Assembly (NCBI RefSeq): GCF_963662255.1 | Contig: NC_085047.1 | Coordinates: forward strand, 14,810,347 to 14,874,346 | DNA: 64,000 nucleotides | Direction of reading: 5' to 3' | From: Cinclus cinclus | Taxonomy: Eukaryota; Chordata; Aves; Passeriformes; Cinclidae | Part shown: in pieces, positions 1 to 12,530 of the stretch | Layout of the letters: the number at the start of each line of letters is the position of its first letter | Numbering within the stretch: the stretch's first letter is position 1 | Program-made: the position numbers and the translations under genes | The notes under the pieces: model-generated | Database searches by the model: none | What the model saw: only the letters and a program-made list of their open reading frames with translations | What the model was told of the DNA's origin: nothing

Positions 1-1825
1 TTTATGTTCTGGGTAACTTTGAGAACTTGCATGGGTATTTAATTTTATTTATTTATAGCTCTCTGTATTTTTTCACACACATTGCTCATCCTTCCCCAAT
101 TCTGCCCAGTAGTACAAGACTCTACTTCAAAGCTGAACATAAGTTATCATCCCACCCTCATGGTTACAGAGTTCATTCAACCCACAACGACTAAACCTCG
201 GTGAGAGGCTGGAAGTGCTGGACACCATTCCACAGCAGTTCCTTCAGCTGGTGCTGAGATGTTTTGGAGGACAGAGCTGTCATGGAGAATTGCTGGGTGG
301 AAGCTGTAGTAGCAGCCAAGAATAAGTAGAGTTGCAGAGAAGGAAACAGGAGTTGAGAGAGGCAGGTGGTAGTTTGAGGGGTAGAGTGAGTAGAAGGACT
401 GAAAAGGAAGCTTTTTTATAATTGTATGTCATAAACTCATGAGAGCTTTAGCAAACAAACCACACTATCTTTACACCCAGAGCAATAATAAGCTATTCTG
501 ACACTTCCTGTACTCCATGAGAGACCTCTGTGGCTTCTTGCATGATCTCAGTATCCAACATTGTTTGAGAGACACAGCCTGTCTCTCATCTGCCTTTGGT
601 ACTTCTGCTTTGATCCTGACCCTCAAAAGTAAGAAATTGAAATGCTTTTTTTTTCCGGAACTTGAGATGTCTGAAGAATTTGCTTGGATTCTAGTTACTT
701 ACCTCTTTTCCCTTAGAGCTGAGACTCAGAAATTTGTCTTTTAATTGACTTAATTTTGCTGGTGAACAAGAATCATCTTTGCTTTATGAACTTGTCACAG
801 GCTTGAGTTTTAGACAGTCACGAAATCTGTGTTCATTTGTTCTACATTTGCATGATGGTTTTGAGGAAATTATATCGTGTGGGTTGTGTTGGTTGAATTT
901 TTATTATTTTCCAAATATATACAAGCTTGTCAAGCTCATCAAATGCAAGTTACATCCCAGTCACTTAAGTTTCCTTAATGAGAAATGTGATACGCATTCT
1001 ATTGAAGCTTGTAGTGAGAGAAGAACAGCAACAGAACTTCAAAATTCTTATTTCTGTTTTATTGCTGTAACCTAAACTGTCTCTGGAGTAAGGGGGGGTT
1101 CATGTAGACCGTGTTATCTCACTGTATTTCTGCCCAATCTGATAATTCTTTTGTCACACAATAGCAAAGATATTTATAGTTAGAGAACTCACTTTTAGTT
1201 GTAAATAAAGGCAAAGATGTAGTTTTGTCAGCATATGAATTATAACAAAAAACCCCAACAAAGCAACCAAAAAAACCCCAATGAAAACAAACAAACATAG
1301 ACTAAACTGACTAAACCCCAAAAATCCAACCCATGCCTTTATAGTTCTATTTCCATCTTTGAAGACAGTATGGGGAGAATAGCGGCCTTCATATCATAAA
1401 AACTGCTTGGTAATTTTCAACCTGTTTCCAGCATTAATATTTTTTCTTCAGAAAAGCAAAGCAAAGGACAATAATAAGGGGAAAGACAGTATTTTCTTAT
1501 TAAGGCAAAGCACCATATACAAGACGTGTTCCCTGCCAAGCTGTTTTTAAACTGCTCTACGACTTATTCCTGAACTGGTGCTTCCAGTGTCCTGTAAAAT
1601 AATTACTGTATTTTGTTTCTCCTTAATATACTAAGGTACAGAGACAATTTTCAACACTTCCCTTTTCTCAAGAAAATGCCTAAACAATATCTTCGTATAT
1701 GAAATTATGAGAATCTCAATGAGAAAAAGAAGAATATTTTAGCCTCTAGTGACCTTAAGTAAGTAATGGATGCATATGAAAATTACAGATGTTGAAACTC
1801 TCTGTTGCCGATTTCTATTTTGCAG
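1..1825 (+). other. GABPA: GABPA last intron (3' part)
   Basis: This is non-coding sequence upstream of the terminal GABPA exon. It ends in a normal acceptor: a pyrimidine-rich stretch followed by TTGCAG at 1820-1825. It is AT-rich with short A-runs near 1240-1320. The short open frames at 517-744 and 779-1075 show no recognisable motif and no splice context, so I treat them as chance frames. No repeat could be named with confidence. Confidence 0.8.
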
Positions 1826-2054
1826 GTATTACTATGATGGAGACATGATCTGCAAGGTGCAAGGCAAGAGGTTTGTGTACAAATTTGTGTGTGACTTGAA
1901 GACTCTGATTGGGTACAGCGCAGCAGAGCTGAACCGCTTGGTCACGGAGTGCGAGCAGAAGAAACTGGCCAAGATGCAGCTCCATGGCATTGCACAGCCA
2001 GTCACAGCAGTGGCACTGGCTACAGCATCCCTGCAAGCAGAGAAAGATAATTAA
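1826..2054 (+). CDS. GABPA: GABPA terminal coding exon (ETS factor, GA-binding protein alpha), partial
   Basis: GABPA is the DNA-binding ETS subunit of the nuclear GABP (NRF-2) complex, which activates housekeeping and mitochondrial genes together with GABPB. This exon encodes the end of the ETS domain and the C-terminal tail. The reading starts in the third base of an arginine codon split by the intron, then reads [32 protein letters not shown], and ends [11 protein letters not shown] before TAA at 2052-2054. [17 protein letters not shown] is the final helix and wing of an ETS domain. The tail after it is specific to GABPA rather than to other ETS proteins. The open frame continues upstream to 1770, but that part is intron: the acceptor AG is at 1824-1825. 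Earlier exons lie outside the window. A long open frame on the opposite strand (1815-2429) is a shadow. Confidence 0.94.
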
Positions 2055-4700
2055 GCACTGGGACCTGTAAGTGGGAGCCTGAGGCCTTTCCTCTATAACC
2101 AGAGCAGTTGGTGCTCTTACCTTTATCACAATTGGAAACATCTTTTGTTTCTTGACCGTACATTGTAGAGCATGGGTTTCTATAAAGAACTCAGACTCGC
2201 ATAAATTTGGATCTTTTAACAGCATATATTTCAACGTAAGTAAAGGGATCACCCCAACTTCTGCAGCTAGTGAGAGGTGGAGCCACTCAGCACTGTGACC
2301 ACAAGCTGTGCAAAATAATTTCTGCAACACTTTTAACAAAAATGAAGTCCCTGTAGTCCCCAGGCTGACCAGTTCTGTGAATGCAGCCTTTTTCAGTCTT
2401 TTGTTCTCTGCTGAACTACCAAATGGCATTTGATGCTTTCTAAGTTTACAATGTATTTGTTACTCTGTTAATCAAGTGGAGTTGAAAGACAAGTGTTACA
2501 AAGCATCAAGTTCTTAAAGTCGCTTCTGTGTTTAAAAGCAAAGGAAACTTAAGACTAGAGTTAACTGGAGATCAGTGCTGAAGGAGGAGATCCAGGTTTA
2601 GATATGGCTTAGGTGAAAAGCCAGTTATGAGTATTTCATTGTAATATACACATTCTATACATATACGAGGGCAAATACCTGTCTTGAAATATGTAGTTGG
2701 TATTAGCCATTTTGCAGAAAGCAAAGGCGAACTTCTTCCCCCACTGCCATCCCCCATCAGGTAATTAAAAAACTTGAAAAAACAGCCCTCACCCAAAGAG
2801 TATATTGTTATGGTGGGAAGTATTAATGCTGTGTTCTGCAAGGTGCTTATACCTGCATAGTAGTCAACCTTAGTGTCCGAAGACTTAAGTTAATCACAGT
2901 CAGTAGTCCCTGGTTAGGAAGAGAAAGCAAATTGGAAATAGTTTGACAGAGAACTGAAGTTTAATTTCCCAATCATTGTACAGTCTAAGGTATATTAACT
3001 ACGAAGAGGTACTTTTTATTTAAAATTAAATTCTCTGTGAACTTCAAGTGATATTTTTGAAGCTTCTTAAGCCAAATGCATGCTCCAGCGCTGGGTGCAA
3101 TTTGAAGTCTGGAAGAAGAGTCAGAAATAGTTGGGATGTATCCTGAATTCTGAGCTACTCAGTGCTTCTTGCAAACTTACCTATGCAGTAAAAAGTAGGC
3201 TTCAGCTTCTGAGTTTCTGTAGTGGTGCCTGTTAGACTCCTTCTTTTCATGTCTGAGAACGGTATGATTTGGGGGTTGCTTTTGCCTCCTCATGTTAACA
3301 AACAGCATAATTGCTATGTCACCATTGATGCTAACCAACTTTTCATAAATTAAACCCCCTCTGGTAACACTTAACAATTGCAAAGAAAGACCTTTAATTC
3401 TGTTGGGGATTGAGCTACTCTTAAACCTTAAATCCAAAGTCCTTGAACAGTGGGGTTCTGGACATAAAGTGTGTTTGTGCTGAGCAGTGAGAGCACTGGG
3501 CTGCTGCTCTTGAGCCAAGCAGCAATGGTTACACTTGTAGGCAGCAGGCCTACAGACTTGTGTGTACCCTAAAGATGTGTTGAGGACAAGGCTTTTTGTA
3601 GGTGGATGCTCATCTGCAGATAGTTTTTGCTTGACTGGATGTCTTGCATATAGTTCTAACTTGTGTTTTTTCATCACTGACGTGATTATAAAATCAAAGA
3701 GTTTTTGCTGGATTCTTTTGGTTAGTCTTGCTGTTGCTTTCATCCTTGAGTTCTTACAACACTCCCATCTGCTGAGCATGCTGATGTAATTTTGCTTTTA
3801 ATAATAATTGTAAGCCCTGAGCAAAGAATGTAAATATATCTGTCACAAAAGGTCAACATCACCCCTTTTCTTGCTGTTACAGTTGATGTCACTGATTGGC
3901 AAGTGTTGGAGGTGGCTTGTGCAGGAGATGCAGGTTTGCTGACCAAGAATTATGTGAAGCTGGTATTTGAGGGCAGCAATTCTGCACGTAACAACATTCT
4001 GTGACTAAACACAAGTCCAGTACAAGTCACTAGTTGTAGTTAGCAGAGTTCTTGAGAGGCCTTTTTAGTTAAAATACAGAATGAAAAGAAGCTTAAATAG
4101 CGGCTTTCTAGATCAAAGGGGACTGTGGGTAAACACACAACAAAATTGAAAAGTGGTATCAATGCTTCATTCCCCTATCTCTCCTTGTTACATGGTAAGT
4201 CCCGTGGGGGAAACTTCTGCTCCCACCCTTTATGATTAGATCCTGTTGTTGCTTTGCTGCCTTTCAGTAGGAGTGATGCTCCTTGGAGTTCTCTGTTGTG
4301 GCTCCATCTGCTTTTCCACCGGGTTCTAATTAGTAAAGAAAGAACCTTTCAAGCAGTATAAAATTACTATCACACTCTCTGTAGTTGAGGGAGAGATCTG
4401 TGACTAACTTGATGTCTTCAGTAAAAGAAAATATGTAGAATATACTGTCAAAGGATTTGCTGTTGCTGCCAGGAGGAAAACAGAATATTCCCAATTTTTG
4501 TAAAACAGAAGGGTTTTTGCATACTTTTTACTCTTTAAATAAAGACACTTATACTCTGCTAATAATTACATATTTCTTTTGTGGTTTGCTTTTTTTATGT
4601 AATTTTACACAAAACAATTATTTTCTATTTTTACTCTGATAAAGTATTTGTGCATAAAATGTCAATATAGTAAAATAAAAATGTTATATAGCTAATTTGC
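2055..4700 (+). other. GABPA: GABPA 3' untranslated region (probable extent)
   Basis: No intron signal or new coding frame follows the stop codon, and the first good AATAAA signals on this strand are at 4538-4543 and 4674-4679. That gives a 3'UTR of about 2.5-2.6 kb. Mammalian GABPA also has a multi-kilobase 3'UTR. The end is inferred from these signals alone. The antisense frame 3177-3779 has no recognisable motif. Confidence 0.6.
4538..4679 (+). terminator. Candidate GABPA poly(A) signals (two AATAAA hexamers)
   Basis: AATAAA occurs at 4538-4543 and again at 4674-4679, in a T-rich setting. Either could define the 3' end of the GABPA transcript. Transcript data would be needed to choose between them. 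Confidence 0.5.
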
Positions 4701-7700
4701 CTTCTTAATTTTTCAGACATTTGTAATGTCTTTCAGGGACAAGCAGTTCAAAGATGAATACCTGCCCTTTATTCTCTTTTCTCTTAAAGTCAGAAGCTCA
4801 GTACAGAAAGAAGGCAAACTCAGCTTATATTCTGAAGATGCATCTTTGACTATGTGTTTCTACTTTTGAACTGACTCAGTGTCCTTTATTTCTGTAGCAG
4901 CTTTTTTTATAATTTTAACTGTAAATCTCAGAATGGTGCTTAGATTAAACAAGTGATGAAAACTCAGTAGCGGGACAGAATGGAGCCCTGTAAAATGATC
5001 CAGTTTATGCTTTTAGCAGTGTTTAAGTCAGAAAGGTTCATGCTGACCTGTAAACTTTGGACATTTCATTCCTGCAGGTGACCCCATTTACTTCATGTGG
5101 CTCTGCTAACAAAACTGCTAGTACTGTCCATGTTAAAAATCAAGATAAAATTCTGATTGCACTGCTCTTACTTTATTTCTACTGAGACACAGTTTAAAAA
5201 TATTCTCATTGTACTTCTGAACTCCTCCATCTGGACTGCCAAATTCAAGACTGAAATATTTTGTCATCTTTAAACCTACCACATCACTTGATTTCAAAAT
5301 GTTTATGTTTAGCTTAGCAGCAACAACATGTAATGGACTGCAAATACTGGTTTTCAGACATTTCAGTAACTTGTTGGACTTGATGATCTTAGAAGTCTTT
5401 TCCAACTTAAATGAGTCTATGATTTTAATGCTCACTTGCAAGTGTTCCAGTATCATATTAATGGAGGACCTATTATTTGGGCTTCTAGATAATAGTATAT
5501 ATCCAGTGTAAGTTTCTTTTGGGATTCCTATCATACAGAAATTAGTACTGAAACAATGTAGGGAATTACAACTAACAGGTTGCAGTGTCTTTCTTAATCA
5601 AGATAAGCTGAGGTGGGGCTCTACTGCCTGATCAAGAAATTGTTATATGGTCCATCAATACAGGTTTGTGGGGAATGTTTTTACTGAATGGACTGGGGTG
5701 TCTTGTTCTTCAAGATCATACATATTCTTAAAGGTTGTGGATTTAATATTGCTATATCAGGACTGTTAAAATATACTTGGGTTGATACTGTTTAATTTTT
5801 TTTCTTTTGGAAAAGTAATTCTTAATATGACTTATGCTAAACAAGAAATTAATTAAGGGAAGGGAATTAGTGATTTATTGGTTTTGAGGGTTGTAACATG
5901 GAACCCTGTGCATTAGATACATTATTACTCCATTACATTTTGCCTCATTATTTCATGGTTGGAGCCCACAGAATCTAATCACGCACCAAACTGAAATTTT
6001 ACCATCTTGTAATTTTAGAGTATTGACATCTTACTGATTTATAGCTTGAAACCTTGAAAAGGTTTAAAGATGCTGAGGAGGGAGAAACAAATTTTATTTG
6101 TAAAACTGGGCTTCTGAAAACCAAAATGAAATGGTTCTAATGGGAGTTGCATCAGAAGATGGGTCTGGAAGCCACAGAACAGTTCTCATTTCCTTTGAAG
6201 AGATAGAGGAATTGGATGTTCTTTTTGTGGTTTGTGGCACACAATGTCCATGTAACTTCTCTTTGTAGGTGGTGTCACTGTAACCAGCTGTGATGGAAAA
6301 GAAAGAATCCAAAGAAGTAATTGATCATAGTTTTAAACAACTTACTTGTCCAGCCAATTAATTGAAATTGTCAGTTTAAAAGAGAAGATAACTATGAAGA
6401 AATAATTGGAATCCTCATGCAAATAATTATTACCAGAAAAAGCTGAAACTCCCTACAGGGCACTAGTTTTTCATAGTCCAGCAGTGCTTGACTTCTGAAA
6501 CAGTTGCTGGGCATAAAATAGTTTTAAAAAAAAAGTTTATGGTAATTTTCATGTTACAGGAGTTGAAATAGTTGTTCAGAAAAAAAACCAGAGAAAATGT
6601 TCGTTTAGTTTAGCACAGCTTTGGGGAGTGTGAAAACTTGTGGAAATGTTTGATTTTGTCTATTGAATTACTTCACGTATTTGTTACCAATGATCTAAGT
6701 GAGCTCACATAATAAAAAACTTACACTGTCCATCCATAATAGGTCTGAAATCTTGAGATTCACTTATTTTTTCTTACTTCTGCAACCTGCCTTTTAACCT
6801 AAATGTGTGAAATTAGCTTTTAAGAGCCATATTTCTAGTCCTATGGGACCTACCTTTCAGAATTCACTAGTCAGGGTAGAATACCCCCATCTCAGTGGAC
6901 AAAAAGCAAATTCCGTGAATTATATATGAGTATAATCAATTACTGATTATAATGGAAGCAAACATAGATGGCACAAAAAAACCTGTTTCTTAGAAGATTT
7001 ATTATTTGTTTGAAATTTCTCCCTGTTAGGGAAACATAATTTAGGATGAAATAATGTGAGTTAGCAGCTTCCCCCTTCATCCTTGTGAGCTTTGGTTTTT
7101 CAATATTCTCATTTTCAAGGACTCTGCAGGAACTGCTTCATAGGAACTGGTTTGCATAAACCTGCAGCTACAGAAGACAGTGAGAAACCAGCGTGCTTTA
7201 TACAAATCTTGTCAGGGTGAAAGTTTGAAACCGTGCATGGAAAAAGTGAGTCTAGAAAAGTGAGAATGCAAGAGATGAGATTCATTGAAATTACTAGGCA
7301 TTTATTAGACACCTGCAGGGTGCAGTTCTTTAAACTACAGGGTTAGGATAGAAAAGATAATTTGTTTTTTTTCTTCCATGAAAGCAGTGTTTTATTCTAG
7401 AAACTCAGAGCTGTGTTATTCCCACATCCTAGGGCGTGCCAGCCTTTTGGGCTTCAGAGAAAATGCCTCATGTCAAAATCTGTAGTACCCACTTTGATAT
7501 CCCCAGTGAGAGCAGTGAGAGGTTAGGGACAGTCAGAGCTCACTGTGAAACTCGAGTTGTTGCTGGCCCTTGTCCTGTGTAAAGAGCTGAGGGAGGCAGA
7601 ACCAATTGGGAAGCAGTTTGGCTAACAACCATAAATTAACAAGGTGATCTGAACTGTACCCAAAAAGGAACTAGAAGCTGTAACAGGAGCTTGAACTTAT

Positions 7701-9359
7701 CCTCAGGCATAATTCATCAAGCTTAAAGTGAGATTTGTACAAATTAAAACAACAACAAAAAAAAAAATCACCCGGGGGGATAGCTACAGAGTAGAGCAGT
7801 TTTTATGGAGAAATTTGTGTCTTTCTTGCTCAACCAATGGGTCAGTTACATCTAAAGTGTTAGGAGCACTAAACACAAGTTCTGTGAAACTGAAGAGCTG
7901 GGCCAGTGCACCATGCCCAAATTAGTGTGCCCAGCTAGGAAAGTAAAGTGTAATTCAGCCTTTTTGCAACAGACAGCATGATGATGTAGACTGGCCAATT
8001 GCTGAGCTTTGCTCAGCTGCAGAAGCTGGTAAAAAAACAAGGAGCTGTTATTCCTGGGCCTGCTTGTGTCAGGATGGAAAAGCCTCAATTATTTTAGAAA
8101 ACAGGTTTCAACAGTCAGTTTAATTGTTGCTCCTGTAATATTTTGTCAAAAGGTTAGTTCTTCAACGAGAGGTGGTAACCAGACAGAGCACAGTACTGTA
8201 CCCATAGCTGGTTTAGGATGCTAAACTGGCATTAAGCTGGAAATAGCAATATGAATTCATGTTATCAAAACCAGACAGGTGGCAATAGAGTTTTGCCTTA
8301 GACCAGAAGGCAGACTAGACCATTTTGGTAGGTAGAAAGAGGATAGATGACATTTGCCTGGGTGTTCTGCCCAGGTAATCAAGGGGTGTTGTCCAAGACT
8401 GATTTGTGTTGAGGGACTGAATATGTCCTGACAGAAAAATGCTGTCGCAAGTTTATAAAAATACATAAATACATATATATACAGGGCAAGGGGTGTCCCT
8501 TCAAGTTTGCTTGATCAGATAGTGCTTTTGACTTCGTGCTGTAGAGAAAGCTGAAATGGGTGAGTGCTTTAATTTTTTGTTTATTCTTAAGACCTGTCTG
8601 AAAAGAGCAAATGGAGGGAAGAAATAAAACTTTCTCATTAGAGGAGAAAAGCTGTTCTGAAATGCCACCTGTCAGGCTGGAGGAGCTATTAAATAGACTG
8701 CAGGTAATAATAAATGTGGGTAAAGCACTGACATTGGCTGAAGGTGCAGGCAAGCCAGAGGGAATGAAAACAGAGCCATCACTGAGAAACAAAAGTGCAG
8801 GGAAGCAAATAATTGTCTGATTCAGCTAAAGTAGCTATGAGAAAAACTCAGAGCTGGAGCTGTAGGTTGGAGCAGCCTGGTGTGCCAAGGGACTGTCTTC
8901 TCTTGGCTCCCTCTCTCCCAGAACCTTTCTAACTAAACCAGATGGTGTCAGGGTAGTTCTTGGTTTTATCCTCACCAGCTGCTGATCGAAGCAACTGGCA
9001 TTGATTATCCCCTTGGGCTGGGAAGGAAATGGATAAATGCAGTTTTTCCTCTTAGCATTTTCATTAGTGCACATCTAGAAACATGTCATCTCACATTATC
9101 AGAGTTTCAGTGAAGGGTCTGAAAAACCTACCCTTATTAAACTTTGGGTGTCCTATGCAGAATTGTTTTCAGTATCAGCTAACAGATATGTCTTGTAAGC
9201 AGTGATTCTGGGGAGCAGCTTCCAACAGGCTATTGTATTACAGTGTTATTCAATTAAGCATTTTAAATTTCCTATTTAAGGATTTTGATCTTGAAGCCTC
9301 TGCCTGCTGGGGAATCTTGTATTTCATTTTTTTTAACTCTATTTGGCCTCGTGATGACA
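4701..9359. other. Intergenic DNA between GABPA and the first LTR
   Basis: No gene is recognisable. The stretch is AT-rich with scattered short frames. The only element I can name is a CR1 3' tail at 5371-5429. A+C-rich low-complexity sequence lies near 7741-7775. Frames such as 8379-8792 (-) lack recognisable domains. Confidence 0.6.
5371..5429 (+). mobile_element. CR1 LINE 3'-terminal fragment
   Basis: The stretch TTGTTGGACTTGATGATCTT, followed by a run ending TCCAACTTAAATGAGTCTATG, is the typical avian CR1 3' end. That end carries a short TTCTATGA-like tail, here degenerate. Only the last 60 or so bases can be identified. It lies downstream of GABPA in the same orientation. Confidence 0.55.
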
Positions 9360-9364
9360 TAGGA

Positions 9365-10802
9365 TGTCATGGTTTGACACTGGCCCAATGCCAGGTACCC
9401 ATGAGAGTTGCTCGCTCACCCTCCCTTGGCACAGCTGGGCAGAGGAGGGAAAAGAAAAGAAAAAGTTAATGAAGGATTCCTGAGTTAAGAACCAGGAGAA
9501 AAGACTTCAAGGGCAAAACAGGCTCAGCTTTAGTTACAAAGTGAATTTATTATTAACAGACTCAGAGGAGGATAATGAGAAGTAAAATAAGCCCTTAGAA
9601 CACCTTCCCCTCCCCCCCAGCCCCTCTCTCTTTCCCAGTAACACCACAGGGAGACAGGGCATGGGGGTTTTGGTCAGTTCATCACCCCAGATCTTCTTCC
9701 ACTGCTCAGAGAGAGGAGTCCATCCCCTGTGAGACCATGGGGTCCGTCCCACCAGAGACAGTTCTCTGTGAAATTCTCCAATGTGAGTCCACTCTCATGA
9801 GCAGCAGCCAAACCAGACCTGCTGCAGCGTGAATTACCCCCACAGGCAGACAGTCCTCCCAAAACTGCTGTGGCATGAGTCCCTTCCATGGACAAACATT
9901 CCTCCCAGAACTGCTGTGGCACGGGTCATTCATCCACAGGGTGCAGTCCTAAAACCACAGGCTGCTCCAGCCTGGAAGCAGGAGCCCCCTCTCTCCTCTG
10001 GGTCTCCCACTGGATCACAGCCTCCTCCAGGCATCCACCTGCTCCAGCACGGGCACCTCCCTCATGGGCTGTGGGTGGATCTCTGCATTCTCCATGGATC
10101 CCCATGGGCTGTGGATGGATCTCTGCATCCTCCATGGATCCCCATGGGCTGTGGATGGATCTCAGCATCCCCCATGGATCCCCATGGGCTGTGGATGGAT
10201 CTCAGCATCTCCCATGGATCCCTCATGGGCTGTGGGTGGATCTCAGCATCCCCCATGGATCCCCATGGGCTGTGGGTGGATCTCTGCATCCCCATGGATC
10301 CCCACGGGCTGTGGGTGGATCTCTGCATCCCCATGGATCCCCATGGGCTGTGGGTGGATCTCAGCATCCCCCATGGATCCCTCATGGGCTGTGGGTGGAT
10401 CTCAGCATCCCCCATGGATCCCCATGGGCTGCAGGGGCACAGCTGCTTCACCGTGGTCATCACGATGGGCTGCAGAGGAATCTCAGCTCTGACACCTGGA
10501 GCACCTCCTGCCCCTCCTTCTCCACTGACCTTGGTGTCTCTGTGTCATTTCCCTCGCATGTTCTCTCCTCCTCTTCTCTGGCTAGAAGCAAAAGCTTTGT
10601 GACTTTGTTTTGATTTCCTTCTTAAATATGTTATCACAGGGACATTACCAGCCTCTCTCATTAGCACAGTTTTGTCCAGCACCATGTCCATCTTCAGAGC
10701 CATCAGCCCCTGGCTCTGGCAGGCTTGGTGGAAGCTCCCAGCAGCTTATCACAGGAACCACCTCTGTGGATTCCAGAAACCAGGCTGAGGCAAACCAATA
10801 CA
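9365..10802 (-). mobile_element. Solo LTR (1438 bp) with TAGGA target-site duplication
   Basis: The element starts TGTCATGG and ends CCAATACA. It is flanked by identical TAGGA pentamers at 9360-9364 and 10803-10807, so both ends are exact. There are no internal retroviral genes, so it is a solo LTR left by LTR-LTR recombination. On the - strand it has a TATA-like TATTTAAG (complement of 10621-10628) and an AATAAA (complement of 9546-9551), which sets the orientation. A 40-bp minisatellite sits between these two signals. The 5-bp duplication and the terminal sequences fit an ERVL-type songbird LTR. The start of a related LTR is seen in the opposite orientation at 25517. Confidence 0.85.
10064..10433. 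repeat. Minisatellite of about nine 39-41-bp units inside the solo LTR
   Basis: The anchor ATGGGCTGTG recurs, with small changes, at 10064, 10104, 10144, 10184, 10225, 10265, 10304, 10343, 10384 and (ending) 10424. The period is therefore 39-41 bases. Each unit also carries CCATGGATCC. Units differ by single substitutions (CTCTGCAT versus CTCAGCAT) and by 1-base indels. Because the period is not a multiple of three and the units lack stops, long frames open on both strands. These frames are by-products of the repeat. Confidence 0.95.
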
Positions 10803-10807
10803 TAGGA

Positions 10808-11726
10808 GCTCTCACTAGGAAGGTATACTGTAATGCTCTACCCTTTTCCATTGCTTGAGCTACTGATGACAATTTTGTTTCAACCAGGAACAAAATAAAA
10901 TTTGTCCACTGCAGAGAAACTCGCAAACTTCATACCAGCTCAATATTACTCATAAATAATTTGGGAATTACTGGAGCTATTTACTTTATTTAAGGAGCAC
11001 TTTTCTCCTTCCTTTTACTTGTATGACCTTTGAAAGTCTTCAATGAAGTGGAAGTACAGCAGACAAAAGAATTCCTTTTTTCTGCCAGTGGTCTCAGGGA
11101 GTGTGCTAGCTCAGCACCTGCCTTTATGCCAAGGGGCATTTGTGCCAAAGTCCAGAAGTCACTCTCTCCTGGGTAGCTCAGCTTTTTCCTTTCTTCCAAA
11201 AGACATGCTGTATGTGCAGACTGGTTTTCAGGTGATATTTTCATCATCTTTTAAATGAGCTTGTTTCTAGAAAATGCATTTTTTCTTTATGCCCTTCAGG
11301 GCAATTAGTTTTCTGTACGGAAAAGAGGCAACTTCCCTTTGCAAGGCTTAACTTAGACAATTAAAAAATGCCTGTCACTTGCTGGAACTGTAAATCTTTA
11401 GTCATTAAACAAAATCTTAATTAAAACACTGGTTTTAGTGGTTCAGCAAACCAGTAACAGGTGTAAGAGAAGCAAACATAGATATTACCAAGCAAGATCT
11501 CATACAGCTTCTTTCCCAAAAGATGAGCTCAGCTGTACCTATAGAGATTTTTGGCTAAAAAGAATTAATAAATAGTCTCCTGCCCCAAGGAAAAGAAACC
11601 TGTTTTCAATGCTGATCTGAGCCACCACCCGCACCTATCACACATTCAGAAATACAATATGCATTCTTTCTTGTCAAAGAAGAAATCCTAATACATTTCC
11701 CACTCATCTGTGCATTCTAGAATTGT
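10808..11726. other. Intergenic DNA between the solo LTR and the provirus
   Basis: About 0.9 kb of unremarkable sequence. No gene, repeat family or RNA could be recognised. Confidence 0.5.
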
Positions 11727-11731
11727 CCATG
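11727..11731. repeat. Target-site duplication CCATG (left copy)
   Basis: CCATG directly precedes the TGTCCTGG start of the left LTR. It matches CCATG at 18430-18434, directly after the right LTR, and so fixes the limits of the provirus. Confidence 0.85.
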
Positions 11732-12424
11732 TGTCCTGGTTTGAAAGACAGGTGTTTGCCAAGGAAAGCAGAAGCTTCCCTTTAGACTGAAAAAAAAAAT
11801 GTGATTCTTCCGATTATTATAATTTTGGAATTAAGAGAGCTCTCAGGCAAAGATATGGGGGTAGGAATAACAGTTCTTTACTAGTATATATAACAAGACA
11901 AACAAGAACAACAACAGCTATGAAATTACCCACAAACAGAACAGTAACTCAGTCCCAGTGTTTTTTGGCTGCAGGCACCTTTTCCCTGAGCTGCAGTTCC
12001 CGGTGCTGGGGGCGGGCGGGTCCCGCAGAGCCGCAGGAGGGCTGGGGTGATGGCAGAGCTGTCCCAGGGGGAGAGAGAGATGGAGAGAGAGAACCCTCCG
12101 CTCACGGTGTTGGTCCCGGTGATCAGTAGAGTGCTGGATGGTGGTAGTTCACAGCGAGAAGACAGCCGGGCAGGGTCCGATGGTGGTTTCCCGACGCTGG
12201 GATGGAGGAGAGGCAGCGATCGTCCTTCCCGTCCGAACTCCGCGGGGAAAATGGGCCGAGGCCCAGCCTTCCGCTTCCTCTTCTGGCTGTTTGAATCTCG
12301 AGGGGTTTCACTCTTCCCTCCCGTCCCCTCCCCCTTGTCACCAGGGCCCAGTGAACAGGTATCTTAGCATGACAATGGGGAAAATTCCACAGAGGAAAAA
12401 AAGGGAGAGAACCAACCCCCAACA
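11732..12424 (-). repeat. 3' LTR of the ERVL provirus (693 bp)
   Basis: On the + strand it starts TGTCCTGGTTTGAAAGACAG and ends CCCCCAACA. It aligns along its whole length with 17740-18429. Most differences cluster in one GC-rich part (about 12200-12220 versus 18205-18225). The sequence carries no gene, and the ORFs predicted across it are shadows. Confidence 0.93.
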
Positions 12425-12450
12425 TTATCCACCCCGAATTTTCCCCTACC
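12425..12450 (-). promoter_or_regulatory. Probable polypurine tract of the provirus
   Basis: Directly upstream of the 3' LTR on the - strand is a purine-rich stretch containing GTAGGGGAAAATTCGGGG. This is where the plus-strand primer is expected. It is called from position and composition only. Confidence 0.45.
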
Positions 12451-12530
12451 ATCACGCTAAATCAAATTAAAAATCTTCAAATTATAGACATCCATACAGT
12501 TACAGATACAGGCACAGTATTGTAGGTAGT

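Noticed and set aside
1815..2429. A 204-codon - strand frame over the GABPA exon
   Set aside because: It lies antisense to a conserved coding exon and extends into the 3'UTR, with no recognised domain.
10064..10433. Possible CRISPR-like array
   Set aside because: Units are contiguous with no unique spacers and differ by substitutions. It is a minisatellite within an LTR of a vertebrate genome.
9829..10613. Long overlapping open frames on both strands (up to 257 codons) resembling a repetitive protein
   Set aside because: They are produced by the 40-bp minisatellite lacking stops in any frame. Because the unit is not a multiple of three, the frames rotate, and no start context or domain is present.
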